Notes: generated from the letters alone by a model not told the origin. A stretch of DNA of 64,000 bases from Clarkia xantiana subsp. parviflora (GCA_036873135.1 JAPTYO010000020.1:8993203-9057202); one strand, 5' to 3'; shown: positions 10,701 to 20,394, counted from the stretch's first letter. Translations and numbers: made by a program.

Positions 10701-11539
10701 AGAGCCAGTGCACACATCTGCTGGTCGCGATTGACTACTTCTCGAAGTGGATCGAGGCTAAGCCGTTAGCCAAGACAACAGCGGGACATATCATTAAGTT
10801 CCTTCAGACCCGAATTTTGTCGAGATATGGGGTGCCGAAGGTGATCATCAGTGACAATGGTCCTCCGTTTAATGGGGCCCAGTTGGAGAAGTTCCTGGAC
10901 GAGTTTGGTATCGAGCATCGAACAGCATCCGTCCATCACGCTCAGACCAATGGGCAGGTGGAGGCTGCCAACAAAATCGTGATGGAGGGTTTGAAGAAGA
11001 GGGTCTATGCTTTGGACGGAAAATGGTTGGACGAACTGGAGAACGTGTTGTGGGCGGTCCGAACGACACCCAAGCGGTCAACAGGTGAAACCCCGTTTGC
11101 ACTTGTTTATGGGACGGAGGCGGTCGCTCCCGTGGAAATCGCTGTGGCGTCCCATCGAACCAGAAGCTATGAGCCCTCGACAAGTCCAGAAAGAGCCAGG
11201 ATAGGACCTTTGACGAATGACGAAACAAGGCGCCTGGAGTTATCCTTGCTAGAGGAGAAACGGCTGGAGGCCGACATAGCGCAAGCTCGGATGCGTTTGG
11301 CGACGGCCAGGTACTACAATCGGAAGGTCAAGTCACGACAGTTCTACGTGGGAGAACTGGTCCTACGTCGGAATGAGTTCGCCCTACAAGATCGGATCAA
11401 CAAGATGTCCCCGAAGTGGGAAGGGCCTTACAAGATCGTAGGCATGCCGACCCCGAACGCTTACAAGTTAGAAGACCTCGATGGCAAGGTATTAAGAAAC
11501 ACCTTTAGCGGTGAACATCTGAAGAAATGCCATGTTTGA
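7622..11539 (+). CDS. pol: pol polyprotein: protease, RT, RNase H, second RNase H, integrase
   Basis: 1305 codons without a stop. Protease DGGSS near residue 53; reverse transcriptase from about 300 with KWRMCVDFRDLN near 318 and the YVDD catalytic box near 421-424; retroviral-type RNase H about 560-680; a second, archaeal-type RNase H about 717-845 (ELYTDGSS, NNEAEYEAL, ENVEADALSK), diagnostic of the Tat lineage; integrase with an HHCC zinc domain near 945-990, a DDE core (D in GIDLVGP about 1017, ISDNG about 1077, E in GQVEAANK about 1112) and a GPY/F-like KWEGPYKI near 1265. Together these convert element RNA to cDNA and insert it. The ATG at 7622 sits inside gag; translation probably depends on gag (+1 relative frame), so this start is only the first ATG in frame. 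It looks catalytically complete. Confidence 0.93.
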   Translation: MEGSLQDRSWTPKEEMEITFSAKDLEGVETPHEDALVVTLDVGGFEMKRILIDGGSSSDILFSDALEQMGKKKKDLREVNFPMVGFCGTTSYPLGVITLPVWFGSGWKMEKRDVEFMVVESTGTYNAIIGRTTINPLMAVASTVHQKLKFPTENGVGEVKGDQVASRRCYVNATRRSRKEAMSVLQTDTDPREEFGRPAPMEDLKEVEIDGPERRVKIGSALFEEKAQELIALLKEFKELFAWSPSDMPGISRDVIEHELNIDPTIKPIAQKRRPMGTDKRIAIQQEVGRLLDAGFIREIRFQTWVANPVLVRKSNGKWRMCVDFRDLNKACPKDCYPLPRIDQLVDATSGHELLSFMDAYSGYNQIKMAKKDAPHTAFYADSEVFQYDVMPFGLVNAGATYQRMVNKLFGDMIGSTMEAYVDDMLVKSRRASDHVGNLAMAFERMKLHQVRLNPAKCAFGVHSGKFLGFMVSQRGIEVNPEKLRAIEEMQSPTNHREVQVLNGRLASMNRFLSKASDRSMPFFSVLRANRQFEWTAECEEAFQALKQHLRDLPPLAKPAPGEPLYLYLAISSFAISSVLVKAVEGNQIPVYYVSKAFAKSEMNYPPIEKYLFALIITARKLRPYFHAHEITVLTDQPLKHFLNRPDASGRLVKWVVELSEFRIHFAPRTAIKGQALADFIVESTIPDPEATETVEGATGNTEEVPTAGQSEQPNKENTWELYTDGSSSLDGSGAGFVLIPPGGAEPLRYALALTFRATNNEAEYEALITGLKIAKGTGIEHLRVKCDANLIVNQVRGQYGAKNPIMKKYLQEARTLKESFKSFDIEAIPRGENVEADALSKFALGAPLEDSRRIHFLEKVILSTTDPSEVCAIGTGSEEEPTWMTPIIVYLTTGALPEDKVAAERLRRMSINYAMVDNQLYKKGLLSTPFLKCVAEPDTTRILRELHEGVAACHEGARSILRKTLNLGYYWPTMNKEATALVRSCDACQRYASNITAPAADLMPIGSAWPFAQWGIDLVGPLPKAKSQCTHLLVAIDYFSKWIEAKPLAKTTAGHIIKFLQTRILSRYGVPKVIISDNGPPFNGAQLEKFLDEFGIEHRTASVHHAQTNGQVEAANKIVMEGLKKRVYALDGKWLDELENVLWAVRTTPKRSTGETPFALVYGTEAVAPVEIAVASHRTRSYEPSTSPERARIGPLTNDETRRLELSLLEEKRLEADIAQARMRLATARYYNRKVKSRQFYVGELVLRRNEFALQDRINKMSPKWEGPYKIVGMPTPNAYKLEDLDGKVLRNTFSGEHLKKCHV

Positions 11540-11659
11540 CAAATAAGTCGTCCGTAGAGGCGCGAAGATGTAATTAAGTCGCCCTGAGTGGTGCATGCTA
11601 TGTTAAAGACATCAATCAATAAAGAGGTTACTTCTGATCAAAGTATTCCTTTTACTTCT

Positions 11660-12219
11660 GATTAAAAAGCGTCATTGGACGTCCGAAAAATCCTTAAGTT
11701 TTTAAGGTTCGATTAAAAAGCGTCATTGGACGTCCGAAAAATCCTTAAGTTTTTAAGGTTCGATTAAAAAGCGTCATTGGACGTCCGAAAAATCCTTAAG
11801 TTTTTAAGGTTCGATTAAAAAGCGTCATTGGACGTCCGAAAAATCCTTAAGTTTTTAAGGTTCGATTAAAAAGCGTCATTGGACATCCGAAAAATCCTTA
11901 AGTTTTTAAGGTTCGATTAAAAAGCGTCATTGGACGTCCGAAAAATCCTTAAGTTTTTAAGGTTCGATTAAAAAGCGTCATTGGACGTCCGAAAAATCCT
12001 TAAGTTTTTAAGGTTCGATTAAAAAGCGTCATTGGACGTCCGAAAAATCCTTAAGTTTTTAAGGTTCGATTAAAAAGCGTCATTGGACGTCCGAAAAATC
12101 CTTAAGTTTTTAAGGTTCGATTAAAAAGCGTCATTGGACGTCCGAAAAATCCTTAAGTTTTTAAGGTTCGATTAAAAAGCGTCATAGGACGACGGAAAGC
12201 CTTAAGGTTCTTAGGGTCC
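11660..12219 (+). repeat. 51-bp tandem array in the gypsy 3' untranslated region
   Basis: Ten nearly identical 51-bp units begin GATTAAAAAGCGTCATTGG at 11660, 11711, 11762 and so on to about 12119. A degenerate eleventh runs from 12170. One unit has GGACATCC for GGACGTCC. Each unit contains the palindrome-like CCTTAAGTTTTTAAGG. Tat/Ogre elements are known to carry such arrays in the hypervariable 3' UTR, which can seed satellite DNA. Confidence 0.97.
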
Positions 12220-12338
12220 GATAAAAGCGCTATGAAGAACATAATCGAAAAGGACATTAATAAAAGGCTCGAAGGCCTAAGAGGTTCAATACAAGGGAGA
12301 TAATGAGGAAGGATTACAAAGACTTAAGATTTAACAAA

Positions 12339-15127
12339 TTAAACTCGGTCCTCGGGCGCTGAATCTTCAGAGGGCTTCGGAGGGGCAGGCTCAGAGGGAT
12401 CTGTAGGAGGCTCGTCGGCGTCTTCAGAGGAGCTCTCCGACGGGAGGCTAAGGTACGTTTCTGCGGCTCGGCCGAGAATCTTGGACTTCCTCAAGTCGAT
12501 GGAGTCCCCGTAGGTTTCATTAAGCTCTTCGACAATATCAAGGAAGGCATTCTGCAAATCTTCCTGACAATGCTTCGCCGCATCTGCTTTGAAGTCCTCC
12601 GAGCTCCGATATTCTTCGCGGCCCTGGACCTTCGCGTTTGTTATTTGGGCGGAATGATCCGCCTTTGCCTCCTCCAGCTCCGCGATGGCCCTCTGCTTCT
12701 CAAGCTTCAGCCGCTCAGCAGTTTCTTTCAACGCTGCTTTATCGAAGGCAGCCTGGCTCCGATCAGCCAAGGCCGTTTGCTGCTCCCGCCTAAGCGAGCT
12801 CTCGAGGCTTAGAATCTGCCTTTGCTGGGATTGAGCCTCTTGAGCAAGCTTGGCCCTACCCTCCTCGGCCTGCTGCCTACCCTCCTCGGCCTGCTGCCTA
12901 ACCTCCTCGGCCCGCTGCCAACCTTCTTCGGCTCGCTTTCTACCCTCCTCCGCTCGGAGCCTTGACGCCTCGGAGGCAGCTAGGTCCTCCTGGAGCTTGG
13001 TCAAGCTCTCGAGGTTGGAGTTGGCCCGTTCCTGCTCCAAAGCCTCCTGCAGGGACAGGATGTAGCCGAAGCAACGATCCTGGTCCGCCATTTCCTGAGG
13101 ACAAATGCAACTTAGTATTTAAAAGTCGGAGTACTTTCAGATAAACAAAAGCAAAGTGTAACCTACCTCTATCCGACGGACGGCCATTCGACGGATGTCC
13201 GCCTTGATGTCCTCCCCTTCCAGTGAAAGGGGGCGCCTCAGTGAGGGCGGGATCGAGCCCGACACCAAGTGCAGGGCCAGGTTCTCCTCCTGGCACCCCC
13301 GACGTAGAGGAATCCCCTGTAGAGACTCCACCGGTCTCCAAGGCTCGGCACTCTGGTCCGAAGAGAAGGCCTGGTAGTAGTCTCCATCCAAGGGGAATGG
13401 AGGTACTACCAGACGAACTCCCCCATCTTCACTTGGCCGAACTTCGGGGGTCGCGCCCCTGACTGGTGACGATGGTGGCGTGAAGGGGAGTGGAGACGTC
13501 TCCTTACCAGATGACTTAGCAGGAGTCGACCTCGATTTTCCTCGGAGGATTAGGCCTTCCTCCTCAGCTTGATCCTCGGAGGGGGAGTCCTCCAAGCTAG
13601 TCACCCGACCGAATTCACCACGGGCTTCCGTCGGGGCATCTTCCACCTCCGGCTCCGCTGCAGGCACGGGGTCGGAGGCAGGTGCAGCAGGAGCGACGTC
13701 CGTGGGACCTGCAGCGGGGCGAACAAGGTGAGGAAGTAAATCGACATCTGTATACCAAATCAGACAACGCTCCACATATCTCTCGCAGCCAAAAAAGTCA
13801 TAGCAGCCCGCTTCGAGAACGTGTGGAGTTTCCCCTCGGAGGATATTCTTGACATCCCTAATCCGCCCTTCCATGTCGGAGGCCGGAAGGTCTTGAGGTA
13901 CCAACTCCCTATATCTTTTTATAGCACGAAAAACTTCCTTACCTTCCTTTTCGGAACGGACGCCGAAGGCGGCCCTAACCACGTCCGCATTAGTCCGCCC
14001 CTCGGGTGTGGGGGCAGAACTTGGTGCCTCGGAGGTCTTCGCCTTCTTCCGAGACGGCCCCGACGTGGCAGAAGCCTTTCTCCTGGAGGACTTCTTCTTG
14101 CGCTTCAGCGAATGGGAGGCATCGGTATCCTCCTGAAACAGATGGGCGGTCAGCGATGATCGAGGGGCTGTAAGCAGTGGAAACAAGAAATAATTAGAAG
14201 ATTACCCAGAGAATTACATTGGAAACGCCATCATGAATTTTTCCCCCGGCCTTGGGATCAATCAGCATAATGGAAATTTTGATCCGCTGTTGGTCAGTGA
14301 CAGAAGTGGCCTCAAAGGGCTGCTAACCCTCCTCCCAGCGACGGGCCTGGATGAGCATCAAGGCCCTCTTGGTCTGCTCCGACCAGGTACGGAAGGGCAC
14401 AGGAGGATCAGCTTCCACGACGGTCTTCGGCCACTCGATGGGACCAGGCTTGATGAAAAAATATTGTTCTTTCCAGTTGGCATTGTCATGCCCCTTATCG
14501 TGGATGATGGCCCGTTCCTTGCAAATCCTCCAGGACACCTTCCTGTCCCAGCCCATCTCCTTATACTGCTCGTCGGTCCCCTCGGGTTGGCGGGGGGGTG
14601 AAAGAGCAGATCCCATCTTTATTACAGGTCATCTTGTAGAGGACCCGCCAAAGCTCCAGAGTGTAGCTCCAATCCTCTTTGTTGATATCACACCACACTT
14701 GGAAGGCAATCCATGTACGGATTGCGTGTGGAGAGAAGGTCGTGGGGTAAGTTTTGTAGTGGTTGCACAGCTCCACCCAACTCGGACAGAAAGGGAGTCG
14801 GATTCCCGCACGAATTTGCCCTGGGGAGATGAACACCTCATCTCCTTTGGGGAGCGTAATCCGGGTGTCGCGAGGATTGAATTGGGATTGCTCATAAGGA
14901 TAACGAGCCCCGAAGGAGGATTCGTAGTTACCACATTCTATGCAAGCCCTATCGTAGTTAATACGCGCAAGCGAGTTCTTGAGATACTTGAAGACGAAAG
15001 GCAGTCCAACAGTGGCAAATCCCTCGGCTGAAAATCGTCGAGGGAAGGAAGGAGGGGAAAATTGAAACCTAAGAAGATCAAAGATGAAAAGGAAAAGAGT
15101 AATAAGGTGAAGAATCTTACCAGACAT
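12339..15127 (-). pseudogene. Antisense additional gene (aORF) of the Tat element, multi-exon, broken
   Basis: Minus-strand coding blocks between integrase and 3' LTR. N-terminal block 15127-14600 contains a FISPGQIRAGIRLPFCPSW segment like the Transposase_28-type domain of plant gypsy aORFs. Block 14600-14323 continues in another frame after a 7-C homopolymer near 14600. An in-frame TAG lies near 14320. Block 14160-13167 is low-complexity and acidic with a KRKKKSSRRK basic patch. Block 13094-12339 is a coiled coil with repeated RAEEGxxxAEE. The last intron, 13166-13095 (72 bp, GAG|GTAGGT...CTCAG|GAA), is canonical and phase 0, joining two open blocks; another acceptor lies near 14127. Antisense genes of this type are known from Retand-like elements; their role is not established. 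The frameshift and stop suggest a dead copy, unless the homopolymer is a sequencing error. Confidence 0.75.
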
Positions 15128-15702
15128 AGTGACTGAAGTCTTGATCGGAAAAACTTGAAGTGCTTGAAGCGCCGGTGAAAACTCGAAATATGGAGAATCA
15201 AGGCTCTTGGGATCGCAGAGAAGAAGAAGTAAAGGAAAAGTAAAACAATGTCTGGATTTAGGGTTTTATAAGAGAAGGAAAAGGGAATTGAAGAGGTGGG
15301 CAATCTGAGCCACAGAATTCAAAACGATTCAATCATAATCGTCCAAGGGGAAACGTGCTAATTCGAAGAAGGCGAAACGGTTTTAATCTGAACCGTCAGA
15401 GCGCATGGGACAGATAAGACAAGAATAATGACGTACCGGGGCGGTTGAAAAGTGCTTTTTCAGAAAGCAGGCGTGCAGAACCCGAAACGTTCCTTCACCT
15501 CCTATCAGCATTTAATGCTGGTCTGATCAAGAAATCCCCTCGAATCCAAGCAGGATCCCAAAGGATCTTGAAGAGATCCAAGGCAAAGGCCTCCGACAAA
15601 AGTAGGGCAATGGCCTCCAACGTTTCAAATAAAGACCCCCGACGGGGATGTGGAAGGGTCCGATATTGAAAGACGCGACGCACTATAAGTCCCTCACGTC
15701 TT

Positions 15703-15711
15703 GGGGGCAAA
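15703..15711 (+). other. Polypurine tract of the gypsy element
   Basis: GGGGGCAAA lies immediately upstream of the 3' LTR (TGATGGG), in the position and form typical of Tat-type plus-strand primers. Confidence 0.8.
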
Positions 15712-16363
15712 TGATGGGCCCCGGCGAAGGCCGTTAGGCCCCTTAACGATTGGCAAACGGCGACTAGGCCCGGTGGGCTAGGAGCTGGGCTGCTGGAAGG
15801 CTAAGTGCTCCGACGGAAGGAGGCCCCGACATTGAATGGCCCCGAGCAAGTATGGCTCCGATAGGGGAGAGCCCCGAAGATATCGGACCTGGACGTAGTC
15901 GGTCCCGATATGGGAGTTGACACCACTCCCCGACACCGAATCCTCAACGATGCAACTTGGGAGCCTCCGATAATGATCGAGACTCGCCAATAAGAGCACA
16001 ATCCCGGAAATCTCGCCATGATTACAGTAGTGGTATAATGGGCGAGATATGTGGGATACGTATAACTGTACAAGATACGTGGCAAGATATACGGCGAGAT
16101 ATGGGGGATAGTGGATCACAATCCAACCGCCTAATCAGGTAACTGGGATAGCCTTTCCTCTATAAAAGGGGGGAAGTTATTCCAGGTTAAGGTGACGTTT
16201 TCACATATATTGCTTGCTTGCCCTGTTGATCACCATACTTACGTTAAGCATCGGAGAGGGATTCTGGGCCACTGCCCTCTATTCCCCTCTTACAGGATTG
16301 CGTGGACCAAAGGAGCTAGGATTGCCGTCCAAGTCCGTACCGGAGTTCCACCGTGATCCAACA
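15712..16363 (+). repeat. 3' LTR of the gypsy element
   Basis: 652 bp, the same length as the 5' LTR with five substitutions and no indels by eye. TATA at 16161-16168. Followed by target duplication ATCAC. Confidence 0.97.
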
Positions 16364-16368
16364 ATCAC

Positions 16369-17329
16369 GTAGCTAGCTCTAGCTAGTGTAAGACACTAAC
16401 TAATATATCCATCCATCATCACCAACATATAGTGTGCTCGTCAATTGTTAAAAACCAAGTTCAAGTGCATCAAGTTGAAGATGGCTTGGACCTCAAGCAA
16501 AGCCAAAGTTAGTTCCTGAGAGATCATTATGCAATGCCGTATGAATTAAGGTGATGAAGCCATGTACGGCAAGTTCGTGGACGCGTTCTGCTGACTTCAA
16601 CACGTGGTCTCTATTACACGACGAACGATGGAGGTACGTGATCATGACAACAAATCATTCTTAGATCTTTTACAACATATTCAATACAATGCAACGCTCA
16701 CTACCCATTACCGTAATCTTTCGAATTATATATTATCTACGTCTTGTAATAATTTATTTCTATTACTCAAAATTCCGCAGAAACTTGCATTTTTGGTCAT
16801 TTAATGACATAATTTACATACTTTAACTTTTTTTCTTTTTTTTCTTTATCATGTCGTAAATTAGGCTAGTTTGTTGGAAATCAATTACTACTAACTAAAT
16901 CACTTGATATGAAAATAAATCATTTTTTTTTACACTTTCCGAACAAAATGAAAATATTACCCCTTGTTTGCTTCTTGAAAGAGAATATCAACAATGAAAA
17001 CGCCGTTTAATTTTAAATTTTGTAGTTTCCATACGGAGTAGTCAAAGTTAGGGTCAACATTTGGAACATTGGCCGAAATTCATGATTTGCCTATTGCTCA
17101 AAATGAGGTGAAATCTACACCCTTGGTCTTGTAATGACGTAGTGAAAAACTGTCATTACATAAGTAAACTATATTTTAATACCAAAATGAAACTTAAGAT
17201 TTCTAACAATCATCGAACATACATGAATTAAGACATATCATAACACATTATGTATATACAATATATATATACATATATACTTACAATTAAAATAATACAT
17301 ATTTATATAAACAATTGCATTAAATTACT
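16369..17329. other. Second spacer, unit A
   Basis: AT-rich, begins GTAGCTAGCTCTAGC directly after the gypsy target site and is colinear with 33878-34849 and the start of the unit C spacer. It contains TA-rich microsatellite sequence near 17250-17300. I see no gene; the 66-codon open frame at 16604 has no recognisable features. Confidence 0.7.
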
Positions 17330-17810
17330 TATTACTTGAAAAGAAGACAACATTACCTGTACTTGGTTAACGTGGAGGAGAAAGCAACGATATCTCATTC
17401 AAAAACAAACCTTTGGGGTCCTGAATTCACTTTACCAGAATACAGCAGCAACCTATCTTCGTTTAAGCCCAAAATCGATGGAATTCTGGAGTTGAAGGAC
17501 ATGCCTAAATCCATTGCTTCTGCTCAACGCAATATCCGAATATAGTGATGGACAGTGATTGGATGGTTGCTCGGCGTCGGCGCTAATGTCGGAGGTCGCA
17601 GTAGGAGCTGGCCGCTGTGGAGACGGAACGACGATGTCAGGGACGAAGCTCGAGGCAAGGAAGGTTCCGGTCTGAGCCGAAGGACCACGGTCCCCGACTG
17701 GCAGCTGGTGGTGGTCGGAGCTTGAGATCCTCCTGGCTGAGGGCGACGTCAAGGAGAAAGTCGGGGCCGGTGGAGGTGCTTGAATGAGAGAGAGAAAATA
17801 GAGATAGGAG
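17330..17810 (-). repeat. Inner part of minus-strand LTR/leader, unit A
   Basis: Continues, on the minus strand, the LTR that starts at 20316 and is interrupted by the hAT insertion; the two sides share the hAT target duplication GATAGGAG. Minus-strand reading gives a GC-rich, CT/proline-codon-rich stretch (17800-17540) similar in style to the U5 of the plus-strand LTR at 24700-25040. A possible splice donor (CAG|GTAATG) lies near 17358. The LTR end is not identified. Confidence 0.5.
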
Positions 17811-18534
17811 CAGTGTTATAAGAACCGGACCGGCGGTCCGACCGTTTTGGACCGAGAACCGGTGTCTTTGCCGGTCCGGTTCGCTCAAAAGAAAGAGAAG
17901 GAAGTGAACCCGGTTCAGTAGCTGGATTTCTAGAGAACCGGAAGGTTTTTGCCGAACCGGGCGGTCCTCCGGTTCAGCGGACACAATCTTCCCCCAAAAA
18001 AACTCGAATGAAAACATTTTTTCAGTTCCATTTCTATTCACAATCAGATTTAGGGTTTCCGCCGTTTTCAAATTTTCTCAATCTACCCAGTCTTCGCCGG
18101 ATGCTGCACATCGGGCTCTCCCTTCTGCGGCTCCAGCGATCCCTTTTGACAATCCGCCACGAATCCGTCGACTCCGGTGACGAGGACCGAGATCTTGTTA
18201 CTAGATTTGGCCTTGGCTGATGCGCGGCGCGCTTCTCCCAGACGACGGAGCATCCCCAGCTTGAGTTGCGGCGTGGAGCGGTGAGATCTCCTCCTGATTG
18301 CGACATGGATCAATGAAGAATAGAAATATGAGTCAAATGAAGAAAAATGACCAGAATGTGGGAAAAATCACGCAAATACCCATTTTTTGGAACTCAAACA
18401 CAAAAACAAGGGGTACCAGAATCACCACTAGTGCATTTGCCAGATGCGCCAAAACATGGCGCATTTCCGAAATGAGCCATACAATTAATACTTCTTAATT
18501 AGCATTAATTACCCTTTTTTGAGACTAAAATATT

Positions 18535-18605
18535 GCTACAGTAGAGAATCGAACCCAAGTAACCTAAATGATAAACGATAATACTAACAACTACACTACA
18601 ATGTC
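18535..18605 (-). pseudogene. tRNA-Asp-like module, left arm outer
   Basis: Minus-strand GACATTGTAGTGTAGT...GGGTTCGATTC keeps A-box-like and B-box-like segments of tRNA-Asp. Arm pairing and anticodon stem are decayed, so it is not a functional tRNA. Confidence 0.6.
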
Positions 18606-18644
18606 TTTGTTGTATATTTATTAAACTTTTTATATTTATTATTA

Positions 18645-18710
18645 GTTTAAGAATTGAACACAGGTCACCCGCATGATAGGCAATGATTCTTACCACTACA
18701 CTACAATGAC
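18645..18710 (-). pseudogene. tRNA-Asp-like module, left arm inner
   Basis: Minus-strand GTCATTGTAGTGTAGTGG, then GCCTATCATGCGGGTGAC and GTTCAATTC: the same order as plant tRNA-Asp(GTC), with ATC in place of the GTC anticodon. Confidence 0.65.
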
Positions 18711-19175
18711 TTTTGTTAAGAATTAATTAAACTTTGTATATTTATTTGTCTATGTAGTTTTATTTATTGTTTTGTGTTAATATATTGTTTAGTTACCTAC
18801 GTTTACACCATGTGACCGAATGTTTACTTTTTTGAAGTGATTAATGGTACATACATTTCAGAATATGACAGAATCGTTCAAACTTATTTTATTTAATAAT
18901 TTATATTTAATCAAATGTGATTTTACAAAAATATAAATAATTATATAAAATATATATTATTAAATATAATTAAACAAAATATAAATTATTAGATAAAATA
19001 AGTTTGAACGATTCTGTCATATTCTGAAATGTATGTAACCATTAATCACTTCAAAAAAGTAATCATTCGGTCACATGGTGCAAACGTAGGTAACTAAACA
19101 ATATATTAACACAAAACAATAAATAAAACTACATAGAAAAATGAATATACAAAGTTTAATTAATTCTTAACTAAA

Positions 19176-19240
19176 GTCATTGTAGTGTAGTAGTAAGAAT
19201 TTTTGCCTATCATGGTGTGACTTGTGTTCAATTCTTAAAC
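19176..19240 (+). pseudogene. tRNA-Asp-like module, right arm inner
   Basis: GTCATTGTAGTGTAGTAG...GTTCAATTC; the mirror partner of 18645-18710, with a shortened variable/T region. Confidence 0.6.
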
Positions 19241-19280
19241 TAATAATAAATATAAAAAATTTAATAATTTCTCAACAAAA

Positions 19281-19351
19281 GTCATTATAGTCTAGTGGTT
19301 AGTATTCTTAACTATCACGTAGGTGACCTGGGTTCAATTCTTGACAGTAGC
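19281..19351 (+). pseudogene. tRNA-Asp-like module, right arm outer
   Basis: Best preserved of the four: GTCATTATAGTCTAGTGG, AGTATTCTTAACTATCACG, GGTGACCTGGGTTCAATTC aligns end to end over 71 nt with plant tRNA-Asp. Identity is roughly three quarters by eye. The anticodon triplet reads ATC instead of GTC and the acceptor 3' half is decayed. Confidence 0.65.
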
Positions 19352-19925
19352 AATATATTAGTCAATTAATTTCAAAAATGGGTAACTAATGCAAATTAAG
19401 GGTATTAATTGTATGGCTTACTTGGAGATGCGCCATGTTTGGGCACATCTTGCAAATGCACTAGTGGTGATAAATTGGGTATCTGGGTGATTTTTCCCAG
19501 AATGTGAGCTAAGAGTGTAGGATGGAGCTGGGCTTTTATTTACAAAACTGGATTTATCTTTGTATTAGGAATATTCTCTAGAATAATTATATGTTAGCAT
19601 TTTTTATTTGAATTTTATCTGTAATCTAAACTAGGTTTTAAGTATAAATAGGGGTCTAGGTTACATTGTAAAACACACAGAAAAAAACACCACAAAAAAA
19701 ATAATAGAGTACTTTTTCGGGTGCTGTGCATTTTTTTGTCCTTTTGTGTTTAAAGAAAAAAGTTTTTTTTTTCCTACTGCTGTACCGCCGGCCACCAGCC
19801 ACCAGCAGCCATAAACTCGCCGGCGCCGCACTACAAGTTTATAAGGGTTTCTAGTCTACCGGTCTAACCGGGTTCGAACCGGACACCTAACCGGTCCAAT
19901 GTCCGGTCCAGTTCTGATAACACTG

Positions 19926-20316
19926 GATAGGAGAGCTTGCACGATTTTCGAGAAAACCAATATTTTATTCTTTTTTTTTTGCTAATTTTCTGTCTGTGTT
20001 TACATAGTACCTAGGGACCCTTTTATAGCTAGATTAACCCCTAAAATTAGGAAAACAATATTTTCCCTAATATACATTAATTAATTCCGAAAATTATGAA
20101 CATATATTTATTGCGTATTTCAATAAATATATATGATATATTTTCTGAATATTACACAATATTAAATGCATCTATACTATGCTCGTTTAAACTAAGCCTA
20201 TTTTTAGCAAACCCGTGACCTTCCATTTTCAGATACTTCATTTTTTAAACGCGTTACACATAACTCTTTTAATCGTGTTATGTACGTGTCGCGCGTACCA
20301 AAATTAGGTGTTTACA
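19926..20316 (-). repeat. 5' end of minus-strand Tat/Ogre-like LTR, unit A
   Basis: Reading left from 20316 it begins TGTAAACACCTAATTTTGG, the same start as the plus-strand LTR at 24339, so the two LTRs diverge and bound the MULE remnant. A TATA-like AGCTATAAAAGG occurs on the minus strand near 20030. Overall divergence from the 24339 LTR is substantial. Confidence 0.75.
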
Positions 20317-20394
20317 TGTTGCGTAGCGAAAAAACAGCATTTCAGGACAGTTTATAACAAATCAGCTTGCAGTTAAATTCAAATGACAATTCTT

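Larger units (their letters stand above)
5295..16363 (+). mobile_element. Nearly full-length Tat-lineage (Retand-like) Ty3/gypsy LTR retrotransposon
   Basis: Flanked by the 5-bp target duplication ATCAC (5290-5294 and 16364-16368). Units B and C show the empty site with one ATCAC (33873-33877 and 52379-52383), which proves the boundaries. Order: 652-bp LTR, PBS, gag, pol (PR-RT-RH-archaeal-type RH-INT), a 51-bp tandem array, an antisense additional gene, PPT, 652-bp LTR. The second RNase H marks the Tat lineage. It is present only in unit A, so it inserted after the unit was amplified or was lost from the others; the clean empty sites favour insertion. GC content is clearly higher than in the host spacer. 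Confidence 0.97.
18361..19497. mobile_element. Foldback (Mutator-type) element carrying four tRNA-Asp-like modules, unit A
   Basis: A 1.14-kb near-palindrome: termini GGAAAAATCAC / GTGATTTTTCC, flanked by the 9-bp duplication CAGAATGTG (18352-18360 and 19498-19506), as expected for MULEs. The arms are several hundred bp long and meet in an AT-rich centre near 18930. Each arm contains two degenerate tRNA-Asp-like sequences. No protein is encoded. Confidence 0.88.
17811..19925. mobile_element. Non-autonomous hAT-type DNA transposon, unit A
   Basis: Flanked by the perfect 8-bp duplication GATAGGAG (17803-17810 and 19926-19933), the hAT hallmark. Termini are CAGTGTTATAAGAACCGG and, inverted, CAGTGTTATCAGAACTGG, with many ACCGG subterminal motifs. 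It encodes no transposase. It holds a GC-rich segment (18040-18300) starting at a plant-5'-UTR-like TTAGGGTTT, which looks like captured gene sequence but gives no recognisable protein, and a TATA-bearing LTR-like stretch (19630-19690). It is inserted in a minus-strand LTR and is itself interrupted by the foldback element at 18361-19497. Confidence 0.9.

Noticed and set aside
11660..12219. CRISPR-like array
   Set aside because: The 51-bp units are contiguous with no unique spacers, inside a plant retrotransposon 3' UTR.
12850..13065. Ser/Cys/Leu-repeat plus-strand open frame
   Set aside because: Shadow of the AEEGR coiled-coil repeat of the antisense gene.
18008..18220. Open frame in the hAT captured segment after a TTAGGGTTT motif
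   Set aside because: Looks like a captured plant leader plus first exon, but no domain is recognisable and there is no downstream coding continuation.
19281..19351. A functional tRNA-Asp gene
   Set aside because: The anticodon triplet is ATC rather than GTC, and the acceptor 3' half does not pair with the 5' half.
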